A DNA stretch of 64,000 nucleotides, taken from Bacteroidota bacterium. GTDB taxonomy: Bacteria > Bacteroidota > Bacteroidia > Chitinophagales > Chitinophagaceae. The first letter of the stretch is position 1; each line of letters opens with the position of its first letter. The stretch is taken from positions 1 through 64,000 of the forward strand of contig JAFDXX010000023.1 of assembly GCA_018267705.1 (NCBI GenBank), in the 5' to 3' direction. A program made the position numbers and the translations under genes. The notes under the pieces were generated by a model. The model did no database searches and was not told where the DNA came from. It was given only the letters and a program-made list of their open reading frames with translations. Shown one piece after another: positions 47,320-55,822 of the stretch.

Positions 47320-48603
47320 TTACTGCCAATAATTGTATCCCATTAATTTGGTTAATTCTATTTTTGCTAAACATAATTGAAATTGATATCGCAATTCTGT
47401 TAATTGAATTCTTGCGGTTGCAGTTGCTGCATTGGTTAATTCAATATTAGTGCTTACACCATTTTGAAAGCGTGTGGCGGCAAGGCGTTGAGCATATTGT
47501 GCATCATTTATTTGTCCTTGTGTGTATTTAATTCTTTCTAAATTGCTTGCTATATCTTCTAAAGTTTGCTGAATATCTTTTTTGTAATTATTGTTTAATG
47601 TTTCAACTGCCAACTGGTTTTGTTTTACAATGTTTTCTGCCAGTTTAATTTGCTGTTTTGTTTTTCCACCGTTGTAAATAGGAATAGATAATCCAATACC
47701 TGCATTGTAATTAAAACGCATATCGCTAATATTAGGTACATAACCATTTTTAACACCGGTTGATGCCTTAATGGCAATAACAGGTTTATCGGTTGTTTTA
47801 GCAACAGTAACATCGCTTTCGGCTTGTTTAATTTTATCTTTTGCTAATACAAAATCTATATTATTGGTTTGTGCAGTAGCTAATGCCGTTGTAGCATCGG
47901 TAAGGTTTATATCAAAATCAAAATTATTGCCGGTTGCTTGTTTTGTGCCGGTTGCATATTCTAATAAAACTAATTGTTTGTTTAAAGTGTTTTGTAAATC
48001 TACTTTTCGGTTTTGTTCTTCATTTATTTGTGTTTCAATGTTTAATACATCCAATCTTAATGCATCGCCGTTTTTAAATTTAGTTTCAACTATTTTTTTA
48101 TTGGTTATTAAGAAGTTAATAATGCTGTCTTGAATTACAATTGCTTTTTTTATGTACACAATATTATAATACACTTGTGCTACTTGATAAGCTAATTGAT
48201 TTTTTACATTTTCTACATTATGTTTTGAAAATTGTAATTCATCTTTTGATTTTTCTACATTTGCTTTAAATCTTCCAAAGTCAACCAGGGTATAGCTTCC
48301 ATCAATTGAAGTACTTACGGCATGTACGGGTGCAAATTGAAAATCTATACCATTAAATGGAAGAGTTATTTTGGGTTGAACGTATGCATAAGATGCGTTA
48401 CCTGTTATTTCTGGTAAATTGTTTAATTGGGTTAATGCTAATTTTTGTTGAGCAGTAGTAACTGTATTTTCTATTTCTTTTATTTTTGGGAAATAACTAA
48501 ATGATTGATTGATAAGACCTTTTAATTCGGCATTACTTTTTACTTGTGCATGTATATTGATGGTTGCTACAAGTGCAGATGTAATAATTAAAATTTTTTT
48601 CAT
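47320..48603 (-). CDS. TolC-family outer-membrane efflux protein
   Basis: 427 residues with a signal peptide (1-19). Two OEP repeats, each with long coiled-coil helices, e.g. 'QVYYNIVYIKKAIVIQDSIIN' (~136-156) and the 'GIGLSIPIYNGGKTKQQIKLA' barrel-to-helix segment in the second half. It forms the outer-membrane channel for the adjacent EmrA/EmrB-like pump. Last gene of the operon. Confidence 0.93.
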   Translation of the reverse strand: MKKILIITSALVATINIHAQVKSNAELKGLINQSFSYFPKIKEIENTVTTAQQKLALTQLNNLPEITGNASYAYVQPKITLPFNGIDFQFAPVHAVSTSIDGSYTLVDFGRFKANVEKSKDELQFSKHNVENVKNQLAYQVAQVYYNIVYIKKAIVIQDSIINFLITNKKIVETKFKNGDALRLDVLNIETQINEEQNRKVDLQNTLNKQLVLLEYATGTKQATGNNFDFDINLTDATTALATAQTNNIDFVLAKDKIKQAESDVTVAKTTDKPVIAIKASTGVKNGYVPNISDMRFNYNAGIGLSIPIYNGGKTKQQIKLAENIVKQNQLAVETLNNNYKKDIQQTLEDIASNLERIKYTQGQINDAQYAQRLAATRFQNGVSTNIELTNAATATARIQLTELRYQFQLCLAKIELTKLMGYNYWQ

Positions 48604-48643
48604 GGTTTAATCTTTTTCTTTTTTAGTTGCATGTTGAACAATT

Positions 48644-48663
48644 GTACAAGAGTGCGACGCAAC
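48644..48663 (+). repeat. Copy 1 of a 20-bp GC-rich dispersed repeat
   Basis: GTACAAGAGTGCGACGCAAC, one mismatch from the copy at 53887. It lies between the emrB-like and tolC-like genes. Confidence 0.6.
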
Positions 48664-48704
48664 AACTGTTTTATAGTAGTATTACTGTTTGGTTCATAAT
48701 TTTT

Positions 48705-50276
48705 TTAATGTGATTCTGCAACGGCTTTTGCTGCTGCTGCTTGTTCTTCTGCTGTTTTTTTCTTTACTCTTAAAAATGCTACAAACGGAATTACGGCAAT
48801 AAAAAATATTGCAATTAATCTGAATGTATCTAAATATGATAAGTAATACGATTGCCTTTCAACTGATGCATTCATTATGCTTAATGCTTTGTTGGTTGCT
48901 GTGGCAGTATCGCCGGTTTTGGCTGCAATGCCTTGTGCAAGTGTTGTTGCTCTTTCTGCACCATATTGCATGGTGCTTACAATATTTGATCTGTGATAAG
49001 CGTAACGGTTGGCTACATAGTTGTTTGCCATTGCAATACCAAATGCACCTCCTAACTGGCGAATCATATTATTTAATGAAATGCCTGCTGCATAATCTTT
49101 AGGTTGTAAACCTGCAACAGCCTGATTAATTAGCGGTAATTGACACATTGAAATGCCAATTGCTCTAATTAATAATGGAATAAAAAAATCGTTTTTGCCA
49201 ACATCGGGGCTTACACTTGCACTCATTACACTATAAATGGCAAAAAATGTAAAACCTACCACAACAAAAGGAATGGGTGTTACGCCTTTACTCATTGTTT
49301 TACCAATTATAGGCATCATAATTACTGCGGCTAATGTGGGTAATAATAATGAATTGCCGGTTTCAAAAGCAGTAAAACCTAATACTCTTTGTGCTAATAC
49401 GGGATATACAAATACTGATGTAAACAAACCAAAACCTGCAACAAAAGTGAATATGGTTGTGAATGCTAAATTTCTGTTACCTAATACTCTAAGATTGACG
49501 GCCGGATGTTTAATGTTTAATTCATATATAATAAATGTAATTAATCCAACTGCTGCAATTATTGAGCATATACGAATAATTTCACTATTAAACCAGTCTT
49601 CACTTTCGCCTCTTTCTAAAACAAATTGTAAACATCCAATGCCTGCTGCCAATAAAATAATTCCATTATAATCTATATGAATATCTTTTTTCTTTTTGCC
49701 TTCATCTTCTTTCTTTTCAATAAAATAAAATGAAAGTAATGTTGCAATAATTCCTATGGGAATATTAATCATGAATATTAAAGGCCATGATGCATGGTCT
49801 ATAATATATCCACCCAATGTTGGGCCAAGTGTTGGCCCTAATACTAAACCCATTCCAAAAAGCCCTGAAGCCATTGGCCTATCTTGAGGTTCAAATGCAT
49901 CGAATAAAATTGCTTGCGAGGTTGATAGTAATGCACCACCACCAATACCTTGCACAAAACGCCATATAATAATTTCAACAAGACTTGTAGATTGTGCACA
50001 CATATATGATGCAACTGTAAATATTATCATGGAAGTGATATAGTAATTTTTTCTTCCAAAATATTCTGCCAAAAAACCTGTAAGCGGTATAATAATTACG
50101 TTGGCAATGGCGTAAGATGTAATAACCCAACTTATATCTTCAATGTTAACGCCAAGGCTTCCGCTCATATCATTTAATGCCACGTTAACAATGGAAGTAT
50201 CAATTAATTCCATTACTGCGGCAGTAACCGTTGTTAATACAATAATGGCTCTGGCAAATCCTTTAGGTGTAGCCAT
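48705..50276 (-). CDS. DHA2-family MFS drug exporter (EmrB-like)
   Basis: 523 residues, 14 helices. MFS motif A (LAEYFGRKNYY, ~64-74), motif C in helix 5 ('GLVLGPTLGPTLGGYI', ~144-159) and the DHA2-typical 'DTSIVNVAL' in helix 1 are present. With the periplasmic adaptor upstream and TolC downstream it forms a tripartite pump. Confidence 0.95.
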   Translation of the reverse strand: MATPKGFARAIIVLTTVTAAVMELIDTSIVNVALNDMSGSLGVNIEDISWVITSYAIANVIIIPLTGFLAEYFGRKNYYITSMIIFTVASYMCAQSTSLVEIIIWRFVQGIGGGALLSTSQAILFDAFEPQDRPMASGLFGMGLVLGPTLGPTLGGYIIDHASWPLIFMINIPIGIIATLLSFYFIEKKEDEGKKKKDIHIDYNGIILLAAGIGCLQFVLERGESEDWFNSEIIRICSIIAAVGLITFIIYELNIKHPAVNLRVLGNRNLAFTTIFTFVAGFGLFTSVFVYPVLAQRVLGFTAFETGNSLLLPTLAAVIMMPIIGKTMSKGVTPIPFVVVGFTFFAIYSVMSASVSPDVGKNDFFIPLLIRAIGISMCQLPLINQAVAGLQPKDYAAGISLNNMIRQLGGAFGIAMANNYVANRYAYHRSNIVSTMQYGAERATTLAQGIAAKTGDTATATNKALSIMNASVERQSYYLSYLDTFRLIAIFFIAVIPFVAFLRVKKKTAEEQAAAAKAVAESH

Positions 50277-50305
50277 GTTTTAATTTCTTTAAATAAATGA
50301 AATAG

Positions 50306-51355
50306 TTATTTTGAAGAGGCAACTACATATACACTTAAACCTGCACGTAATAGTTGTTTGTATTTTTGTAAATCATCAATCATGATTTTTACAGGAACAC
50401 GTTGTGTAACTTTTACAAAATTTCCACTGCTGTTATCGGGAGGTAATAGTGCAAATTTTGCTCCGGTGGCTTCACTAAGGCTTGCTACTGTTCCGGTAAT
50501 TTTTTCATTAGGGTAGGCATCAACTCTTAGTTCTACTTTTTTGCCGGGTGTTAAAGCATATAATTGATTTTCTTTAAAATTTGCTACAACCCAATATGCT
50601 GTATCGTTTACAATAGAGAATAGGGGAGTGCCTGCTTGTACGAATTGACCTTCACTTACGGCTATCTTTCCTATTTTTCCTGTAGTTGGTGTAATTATTT
50701 TTGTATAAGATATTTTTAATAATTGTTGTTCTATTTTGGCTTTCTTAATGTCAATAGCTGCTTCAGCTTTTTTAACACCTGCTTGCATTATAGCAATTCT
50801 ACTGTTGGCAGTAATTAAATCATTATTACTGTTATCTAATTGCTTTTGTGTGGTTTCAACGGCGTATCTGCTATCATCTAATTGTTTTTTGGTAATAGCT
50901 TCGCTGTTGTATAAATTTTTATCTCTTTGTAAATTTTCTTCTGCTTGCTGCAACTTTACTTTTGAAATATCAATATTGCCTTTATTGACCTTTAGTGAAA
51001 CAATGGCGTTGTTTAAGGCAGCTTTTGCATTTTCAACATCTGCAATGGTTTGGTTATAATCGGCTTGCATTTCTGTTAACTGTGTTTGCAAATCTGCATC
51101 ATCAATACTTATAACTGTATCACCGGCTTTTACACTATCGTAATCTTTTATGTTAATGCTTTTAATATAACCTGCTACTCTTGGTAATACAGGTGTAATT
51201 TGTGTTTCAATTTGGGCATTATCTGTGGTTTCATGTGTTAACGAAAAATTTATTTTCTTATAACCAAAATATCCGCCAACTAATAATGCTGCAATAAGAA
51301 AAACTAATTTTAATGGTGATTGTTTCTTTTCTGTTTTAGGTTGCTTCTTTGTCAT
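50306..51355 (-). CDS. HlyD/EmrA-family membrane fusion protein
   Basis: 349 residues: N-terminal helix (~15-35), biotinyl-lipoyl half (AGYIKSINIKDYDSVKAGD, ~55-73), a long coiled-coil hairpin (~85-190) and the beta-barrel (GKIGKIAVSEGQFVQAG, ~205-221). It bridges EmrB-like and TolC-like components. Confidence 0.94.
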   Translation of the reverse strand: MTKKQPKTEKKQSPLKLVFLIAALLVGGYFGYKKINFSLTHETTDNAQIETQITPVLPRVAGYIKSINIKDYDSVKAGDTVISIDDADLQTQLTEMQADYNQTIADVENAKAALNNAIVSLKVNKGNIDISKVKLQQAEENLQRDKNLYNSEAITKKQLDDSRYAVETTQKQLDNSNNDLITANSRIAIMQAGVKKAEAAIDIKKAKIEQQLLKISYTKIITPTTGKIGKIAVSEGQFVQAGTPLFSIVNDTAYWVVANFKENQLYALTPGKKVELRVDAYPNEKITGTVASLSEATGAKFALLPPDNSSGNFVKVTQRVPVKIMIDDLQKYKQLLRAGLSVYVVASSK

Positions 51356-51376
51356 ATAATAATTGTTGTTATCTGT

Positions 51377-51997
51377 TTATTTGTTTAATAAATGTGCATG
51401 AATAAGTTGTTTGATGTGTGTAATTAATCTTTCTTTAAATGATGTGTCTTTATAGGGTTCATAATTTTTATTATGACCTATAAAAACATTGCATATTTTT
51501 TTTGATTTTAAAACTTGATTAGCGGTTCCGACAATTGTTGCAAAAACTAATGGAGCATCTACTTTTTTAAATGCTTTCTTCCTAATTCCTTTTTCAATAA
51601 TGCTGTTGAAGTTGTTGGTGTTTTGAATAAAAGTGTTAATGAGTTTTTCATGCATATCTTCTCTTTTGGTTACCAACATTTCTTGTTGTATCATTTTATG
51701 AAAGCCGGGTTGCGATAAAAAACCTTCAACATACAGTTCAATAATTAAATCTACTTTTTCAATTTCCGATAAAGTTTTGTTGATTGCAATTTCTTCTATT
51801 TTATCTCTGGTAGTAGCCATTCTTGTTTCAACAATTTGTTGAAAAAGCCCTTCTTTGCTACCAAAATAATAATTCATCATTGCAATGTTTACTTCAGCTT
51901 TATTGGCTAAATCTCGTATGCTTGTTCCTTCAAAACCCTTTTCTGAAAAGAGTTCTATGGCTTTTTCTATGATGTGTTGTTTTTTATCTGTAGCCAT
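51377..51997 (-). CDS. TetR-family transcriptional regulator of the efflux operon
   Basis: 206 residues from ATG 51997; the longer frame begins at a TTG (52048) that sits inside the operator region and is rejected. The HTH is 'TSIRDLANKAEVNIAMMNYYF' region (~26-48); the C-terminal half is a ligand-binding helical domain. It is the first gene of an operon with the adaptor, pump and TolC genes, separated by 21-101 bp, and very likely represses its own promoter through the two palindromes just upstream. Confidence 0.94.
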   Translation of the reverse strand: MATDKKQHIIEKAIELFSEKGFEGTSIRDLANKAEVNIAMMNYYFGSKEGLFQQIVETRMATTRDKIEEIAINKTLSEIEKVDLIIELYVEGFLSQPGFHKMIQQEMLVTKREDMHEKLINTFIQNTNNFNSIIEKGIRKKAFKKVDAPLVFATIVGTANQVLKSKKICNVFIGHNKNYEPYKDTSFKERLITHIKQLIHAHLLNK

Positions 51998-52018
51998 AAT
52001 TGAGGTTTTTTGACGAAG

Positions 52019-52048
52019 CAAAATTAAACAAATGTTTGAATTAAACAA
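52019..52048 (-). promoter_or_regulatory. Promoter of the tetR-efflux operon
   Basis: Minus strand: TTG (52048-52046), exactly 19 bp, then TAATTTTG (52026-52019). This is an ideal -33/-7 pair, 21 bp before the tetR ATG, and overlaps both operators. Confidence 0.7.
52026..52037. promoter_or_regulatory. TetR operator candidate, site 1
   Basis: AAACAAATGTTT (AAACA-nn-TGTTT), imperfect in its outer arms. Centre 17 bp from site 2. Confidence 0.6.
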
Positions 52049-52058
52049 GTGTTTAATT
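52039..52058. promoter_or_regulatory. TetR operator candidate, site 2
   Basis: AATTAAACAAGTGTTTAATT is a perfect inverted repeat of 9 bp around AG, covering the -33 element of the tetR promoter. Same AAACA-nn-TGTTT core as site 1. Confidence 0.7.
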
Positions 52059-52125
52059 ATTTTTTAAGGGAAATTAATTTTGAATGGCATCAAAGGATAA
52101 TGAAAACATAATTACTCGGGAAAAA

Positions 52126-52133
52126 TAGTTTTG
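52126..52133 (+). promoter_or_regulatory. Candidate -7 box of the FKBP-fusion gene
   Basis: TAGTTTTG is an exact TAnnTTTG match, 28 bp before ATG 52162. Confidence 0.45.
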
Positions 52134-52161
52134 TATGTTTGTTTGTATTAAATGAATAATT

Positions 52162-53838
52162 ATGCTACGTGTCTTGTTAATTTGTGTTTTTGCTTTTACA
52201 GCTCATCTATTATTTGCTCAAGATAAAATTGTAATACCTGCTTATACGGCTTATGCAGTGCCTGAAGAAGCAAATGAAAGTAAATTTATTTCAGGTACTC
52301 CTGCAGTATTAAACTGGAACAGCTCAACAACTAAAATTGAATTTTATTTTTTTGCAAAAGATACGGGCACTATTGGCTTGCATATTACTGCCATTAGTAA
52401 TTTGCAACCTGCTACTATTCAGGTTTTACATAATGATATTTTGCTACAGAAAAAATTTTTAATAAATGTAAAATCATTATCGGCTGAATGGGTATATATG
52501 CATATTTCAACTTTGGGTTTTCAAAAAATTTCATTGGTTGCCACTAAAATTCCAAAACTTATTCAACTGCAATCAATTGAATTATCCGGGAAAATTGTTG
52601 ATTCTATTGAATATAATAAAAAAACAAGGCGAAATGCTGCTTCAGTTCATTTGTCGTATCCAATAAATGATAATTTAAAAGTGCAACAATTTTATAATGA
52701 AGTGCGTGTACCAAAAGGTGCAGATATTCCATATAGCTATTATGAGGCTTGTGGTTTTGCAAGAGGCTATTTTGGGATACAAGTGAATAGTAATAAAGAA
52801 CGTAGAGTTATATTTTCTGTTTGGGATGCAGGTAATGAAGCAGTTAACCGTGCTAAAGTAGCCGATAGTAACAGAGTACAATTATTAGCAAAAGGAATTG
52901 ATGTGGTTGCCACAGATTTTGGTAATGAAGGCACCGGTGGACACAGTCACTGGGTGTATAATTGGAAAGCCGATTCTGTATATAAATTTTTAGTAAATGT
53001 AATTCCGGATAGTGCAACAAAAACTTCCGTTTATACGGCTTACTTTTTTATTCCCGAAAAAAAAATGTGGAAATTAATTGCAAGCTTTAAAGCCCCAAGA
53101 GATGGAAATTATTTAAACCATTTATATTCTTTTAATGAAGATTTTATTGGAACGAATGGGCAACTACAACGTAAAGCATATTTTGGAAATCAATGGATAC
53201 AAACACAAAAAGGTGAATGGATAGAACTTACAGAAAGCAAATTTTCAACAGATGCAACTGGAAAAGCCGGTGATAGAATTGATTTTGGTGGAGGTACAGA
53301 AAACAATATTTTTTATTTGTGGAATGGTGGATTTAAAAATGCAACAGCTAAGCAAGGCGAAATTTTTTATCGTACTGCCAATAAACAAAAACCAATTATA
53401 GATATTACTAAAAATATTGATAGTGCAGCACAATATGCTATTGATATAAATACTATTAAAAATGCAGTAACCAACAAAAAAATTGATACAACGGGTTCTG
53501 TAAACGGAATTTACTTTAAAATTTTAAAAGAAGGAACGGGTGCATTTGTTGCAGTAACAGATACGGTAACTGTTTATTACAAAGGTTCTTTATTATCTGA
53601 TGGCTCTGTATTTGATTCTACTAAAGAAAATAAACCTGCAACTTTCCCTTTAAAAAGATTAATAAAAGGCTGGCAATTAGGGTTATCAAAATGTAAAGTG
53701 GGAGGTACTATAAGATTAATTATTCCTTCTGCAATGGCATATTCTATACGCAGCAGAAGTAAAGATATACCCCCAAACAGTATTTTAGTTTTTGATATTG
53801 AGGTGTTGGGAGTGAAGTATGGGAAAATTGACAATTAA
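52162..53838 (+). CDS. Secreted DUF5077-DUF3472 protein fused to an FKBP-type prolyl isomerase
   Basis: 558 residues: signal peptide (1-19), DUF5077 (~25-150, 'IVIPAYTAYAVPEEANESKF' at the start), DUF3472 (~155-405, with 'SYYEACGFARGYFGIQVNS' and 'GTGGHSHWVYNWKADSVYKF') and a C-terminal FKBP domain (448-552: 'YYKGSLLSDGSVFDST', 'LIKGWQLGLSKCKVGG', PNSILVFDIEVL). DUF5077-DUF3472 pairs are often secreted carbohydrate-related proteins; the FKBP is an added folding module. A linker (~405-447) separates them. I have not seen this combination before, though I could not search. Confidence 0.9.
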   Translation: MLRVLLICVFAFTAHLLFAQDKIVIPAYTAYAVPEEANESKFISGTPAVLNWNSSTTKIEFYFFAKDTGTIGLHITAISNLQPATIQVLHNDILLQKKFLINVKSLSAEWVYMHISTLGFQKISLVATKIPKLIQLQSIELSGKIVDSIEYNKKTRRNAASVHLSYPINDNLKVQQFYNEVRVPKGADIPYSYYEACGFARGYFGIQVNSNKERRVIFSVWDAGNEAVNRAKVADSNRVQLLAKGIDVVATDFGNEGTGGHSHWVYNWKADSVYKFLVNVIPDSATKTSVYTAYFFIPEKKMWKLIASFKAPRDGNYLNHLYSFNEDFIGTNGQLQRKAYFGNQWIQTQKGEWIELTESKFSTDATGKAGDRIDFGGGTENNIFYLWNGGFKNATAKQGEIFYRTANKQKPIIDITKNIDSAAQYAIDINTIKNAVTNKKIDTTGSVNGIYFKILKEGTGAFVAVTDTVTVYYKGSLLSDGSVFDSTKENKPATFPLKRLIKGWQLGLSKCKVGGTIRLIIPSAMAYSIRSRSKDIPPNSILVFDIEVLGVKYGKIDN

Positions 53839-53853
53839 GAATTGATAATTGAC
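53826..53853. repeat. Short degenerate AATTG repeats at the gene end
   Basis: Three imperfect ~10-bp units (AATTGACA, GAATTGATA, ATTGACA) overlap the stop codon. Such AATTGA-type runs are common between Bacteroidota genes. Confidence 0.4.
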
Positions 53854-53886
53854 ACGTTAGGCTAATAGTTGCCTATTGAATAGAAC

Positions 53887-53906
53887 GTACAAGTGTGCGA
53901 CGCAAC
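53887..53906 (+). repeat. Copy 2 of a 20-bp GC-rich dispersed repeat
   Basis: GTACAAGTGTGCGACGCAAC. It is followed at 53931 by CTTGTAAC, so ACAAG/CTTGT bound a ~50-nt segment that could fold. See copy 1 at 48644. Confidence 0.6.
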
Positions 53907-53996
53907 TGGGATGCCATGAAAGGCAAAAGCTTGTAACAAAAAAATCTACCAATACTTACAACCTATAACTACTTACAACTCTTCCTGCTTTTCCCT

Positions 53997-54004
53997 TACA
54001 TTTG
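53997..54004 (+). promoter_or_regulatory. Candidate -7 box of the queA promoter
   Basis: TACATTTG is an exact TAnnTTTG match, 106 bp before the proposed queA ATG, which leaves a leader with two small hairpins. Confidence 0.45.
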
Positions 54005-54110
54005 CACACTTTATTTTTTCATGCCGTAACATGAAGCGAGTTGTTTTATCTACATATAGTAGATGGCAGCAAACTAAATGTGGCGTTATATATTAAAACA
54101 AATAAACCAC

Positions 54111-55160
54111 ATGAAACTTTCTCAATTTCGTTATGATCTTCCGCTGAATCTTATTGCTCAGAATCCAACAAAAAATCGCGAAGATGCCCGTATGCTGGTA
54201 GTGAATCGTAAAACCGGCAATATGGAAAACAAACATTTTAAAGACATTCTTGAATATTTTAATGATAAGGATGTTTTTGTAGTAAATAACACTAAAGTTT
54301 TTCCGGCACGTATGTATGGGCGTAAAGAAAAAACAGGTGCAAAAATTGAAGTGTTTTTATTGCGAGAATTAAATAAACCCAATCGTTTGTGGGATGTTAT
54401 TGTTGATCCCGCAAGAAAAATTAGAGTAGGAAATAAATTATATTTTGGAGAAAATGAAGAGTTAGTTGCTGAAGTAATTGATAATACAACCAGCCGCGGA
54501 CGTACCATAAAATTTTTATGGGATGATGATGATACTAGTTTTAAGGCTATGTTAGAGCATTTAGGCGAAACGCCCATTCCGAAATATATTAAACGCAAAC
54601 CTGATGAAGAAGATAAAAAACGCTATCAAACAGTTTATGCTAAATATGAAGGAGCAGTAGCTGCACCTACTGCAGGTTTGCATTTCAGTCCCGAATTAAT
54701 TAAGCGTTGTGAAATTCACGGTATTCGTTTTGCAGAACTTACATTACATACAGGTTTGGGAACTTTTCGCCCAATAGAAGTAGAAGATTTAAGTAAACAT
54801 AAAATGGATGCAGAATATTTTCGTATTCCCGATGAAGCTTGCACAATAGTAAATAAAGCTAAAGATGCAGGTAGAAGAATTTGCTCTATCGGTACAACAA
54901 CTATGCGTGCAATGGAAAGTAGTTTTACTGCTCAAAAACTATTAAAACCTGCCGAAGGGTGGACAAACCATTTCATACATCCTCCATATGATTTTAATGT
55001 TGCCGATAGTTTGGTTACTAATTTTCATTTACCCAAAACAGGATTGTTAATTATGACTTGTGCATTTGCCGGTTATGATTTAACAATGGAAGCTTATAAA
55101 AAAGCCATAAAAGATAAATACAGATTTTTTAGTTATGGAGATGCATTATTAATTATTTAA
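54111..55160 (+). CDS. queA: S-adenosylmethionine:tRNA ribosyltransferase-isomerase
   Basis: Converts preQ1-tRNA to epoxyqueuosine-tRNA using the ribosyl group of SAM. 349 residues from ATG 54111: '[19 protein letters not shown]' is the normal N-terminus, so the 11-codon extension to 54078 is rejected. Blocks '[17 protein letters not shown]', '[13 protein letters not shown]' and '[12 protein letters not shown]' are intact. It ends at a strong hairpin. Confidence 0.96.
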   Translation: MKLSQFRYDLPLNLIAQNPTKNREDARMLVVNRKTGNMENKHFKDILEYFNDKDVFVVNNTKVFPARMYGRKEKTGAKIEVFLLRELNKPNRLWDVIVDPARKIRVGNKLYFGENEELVAEVIDNTTSRGRTIKFLWDDDDTSFKAMLEHLGETPIPKYIKRKPDEEDKKRYQTVYAKYEGAVAAPTAGLHFSPELIKRCEIHGIRFAELTLHTGLGTFRPIEVEDLSKHKMDAEYFRIPDEACTIVNKAKDAGRRICSIGTTTMRAMESSFTAQKLLKPAEGWTNHFIHPPYDFNVADSLVTNFHLPKTGLLIMTCAFAGYDLTMEAYKKAIKDKYRFFSYGDALLII

Positions 55161-55184
55161 TTGAATAATGATAAAATAATAAAA

Positions 55185-55209
55185 TAAACCCTGCATAATG
55201 CAGGGTTTA
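55185..55209 (+). terminator. Terminator after queA
   Basis: TAAACCCTGCAT (55185-55196) and ATGCAGGGTTTA (55198-55209), a perfect 12-bp stem around one base (functional loop ~5 nt). Confidence 0.8.
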
Positions 55210-55257
55210 TTGTTTGAGATAATTTGCATTATACCTTCGTGTGATAAAAACTTCATT

Positions 55258-55746
55258 ATGGGCTATAAAGTACCCCCGCAAACACGCATTGGCCATATTC
55301 ATTTAAAAGTAAGTGATATTGATAAGGCATTAAATTTTTATCAAAATTTGCTTGGCTTTGAAATGATGCAGCGTTGGGGTAATCATGCTGCATTTATTTC
55401 TGCCGGTGGTTATCATCATCATATTGGTTTAAATACATGGCATAGCAAAAATGCCAAACCCGCATCATACAACAGCCCGGGCTTATATCATACCGCTATT
55501 CTATATCCTACTAGAAAAGATTTGGCAACCATTTTAAAAAGATTGTTAGATGCAGGTTATCCGCTAACGGGTGCCAGCGATCATGGCGTATCTGAAGCAT
55601 TATATTTAAATGATCCCGATGAAAATGGCGTAGAATTATATTGGGATAAACCGAAAGAACAATGGCCTTTTGATGCAGAAGGTAATTTACAAATGGTTTC
55701 TGAACCATTAAATTTAAAAGAATTATTAAGTGAATTAAATAAATAA
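55258..55746 (+). CDS. VOC-family dioxygenase-like protein
   Basis: 162 residues from ATG 55258; the longer frame would begin inside the queA terminator and is rejected. It carries the CatE/extradiol-like VOC pattern 'RIGHIHLKVSDIDKALNFYQ' (9-28), 'GGYHHHIGLNTWH' and 'YLNDPDENGVELYWDKP', with His and Glu metal ligands typical of the family. Substrate unknown. Single-gene unit. Confidence 0.93.
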   Translation: MGYKVPPQTRIGHIHLKVSDIDKALNFYQNLLGFEMMQRWGNHAAFISAGGYHHHIGLNTWHSKNAKPASYNSPGLYHTAILYPTRKDLATILKRLLDAGYPLTGASDHGVSEALYLNDPDENGVELYWDKPKEQWPFDAEGNLQMVSEPLNLKELLSELNK

Positions 55747-55822
55747 AACAGTTTAGCCTTTTTGTGTATCAACTTATTTCATCATACAATTATTTCTGTA
55801 TATTTCAACCAAATAATTTTTT

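Noticed and set aside
54020..54110. preQ1 riboswitch before queA
   Set aside because: The hairpins and A-rich tail are suggestive, but I cannot find the conserved preQ1-I loop and pseudoknot pairing.
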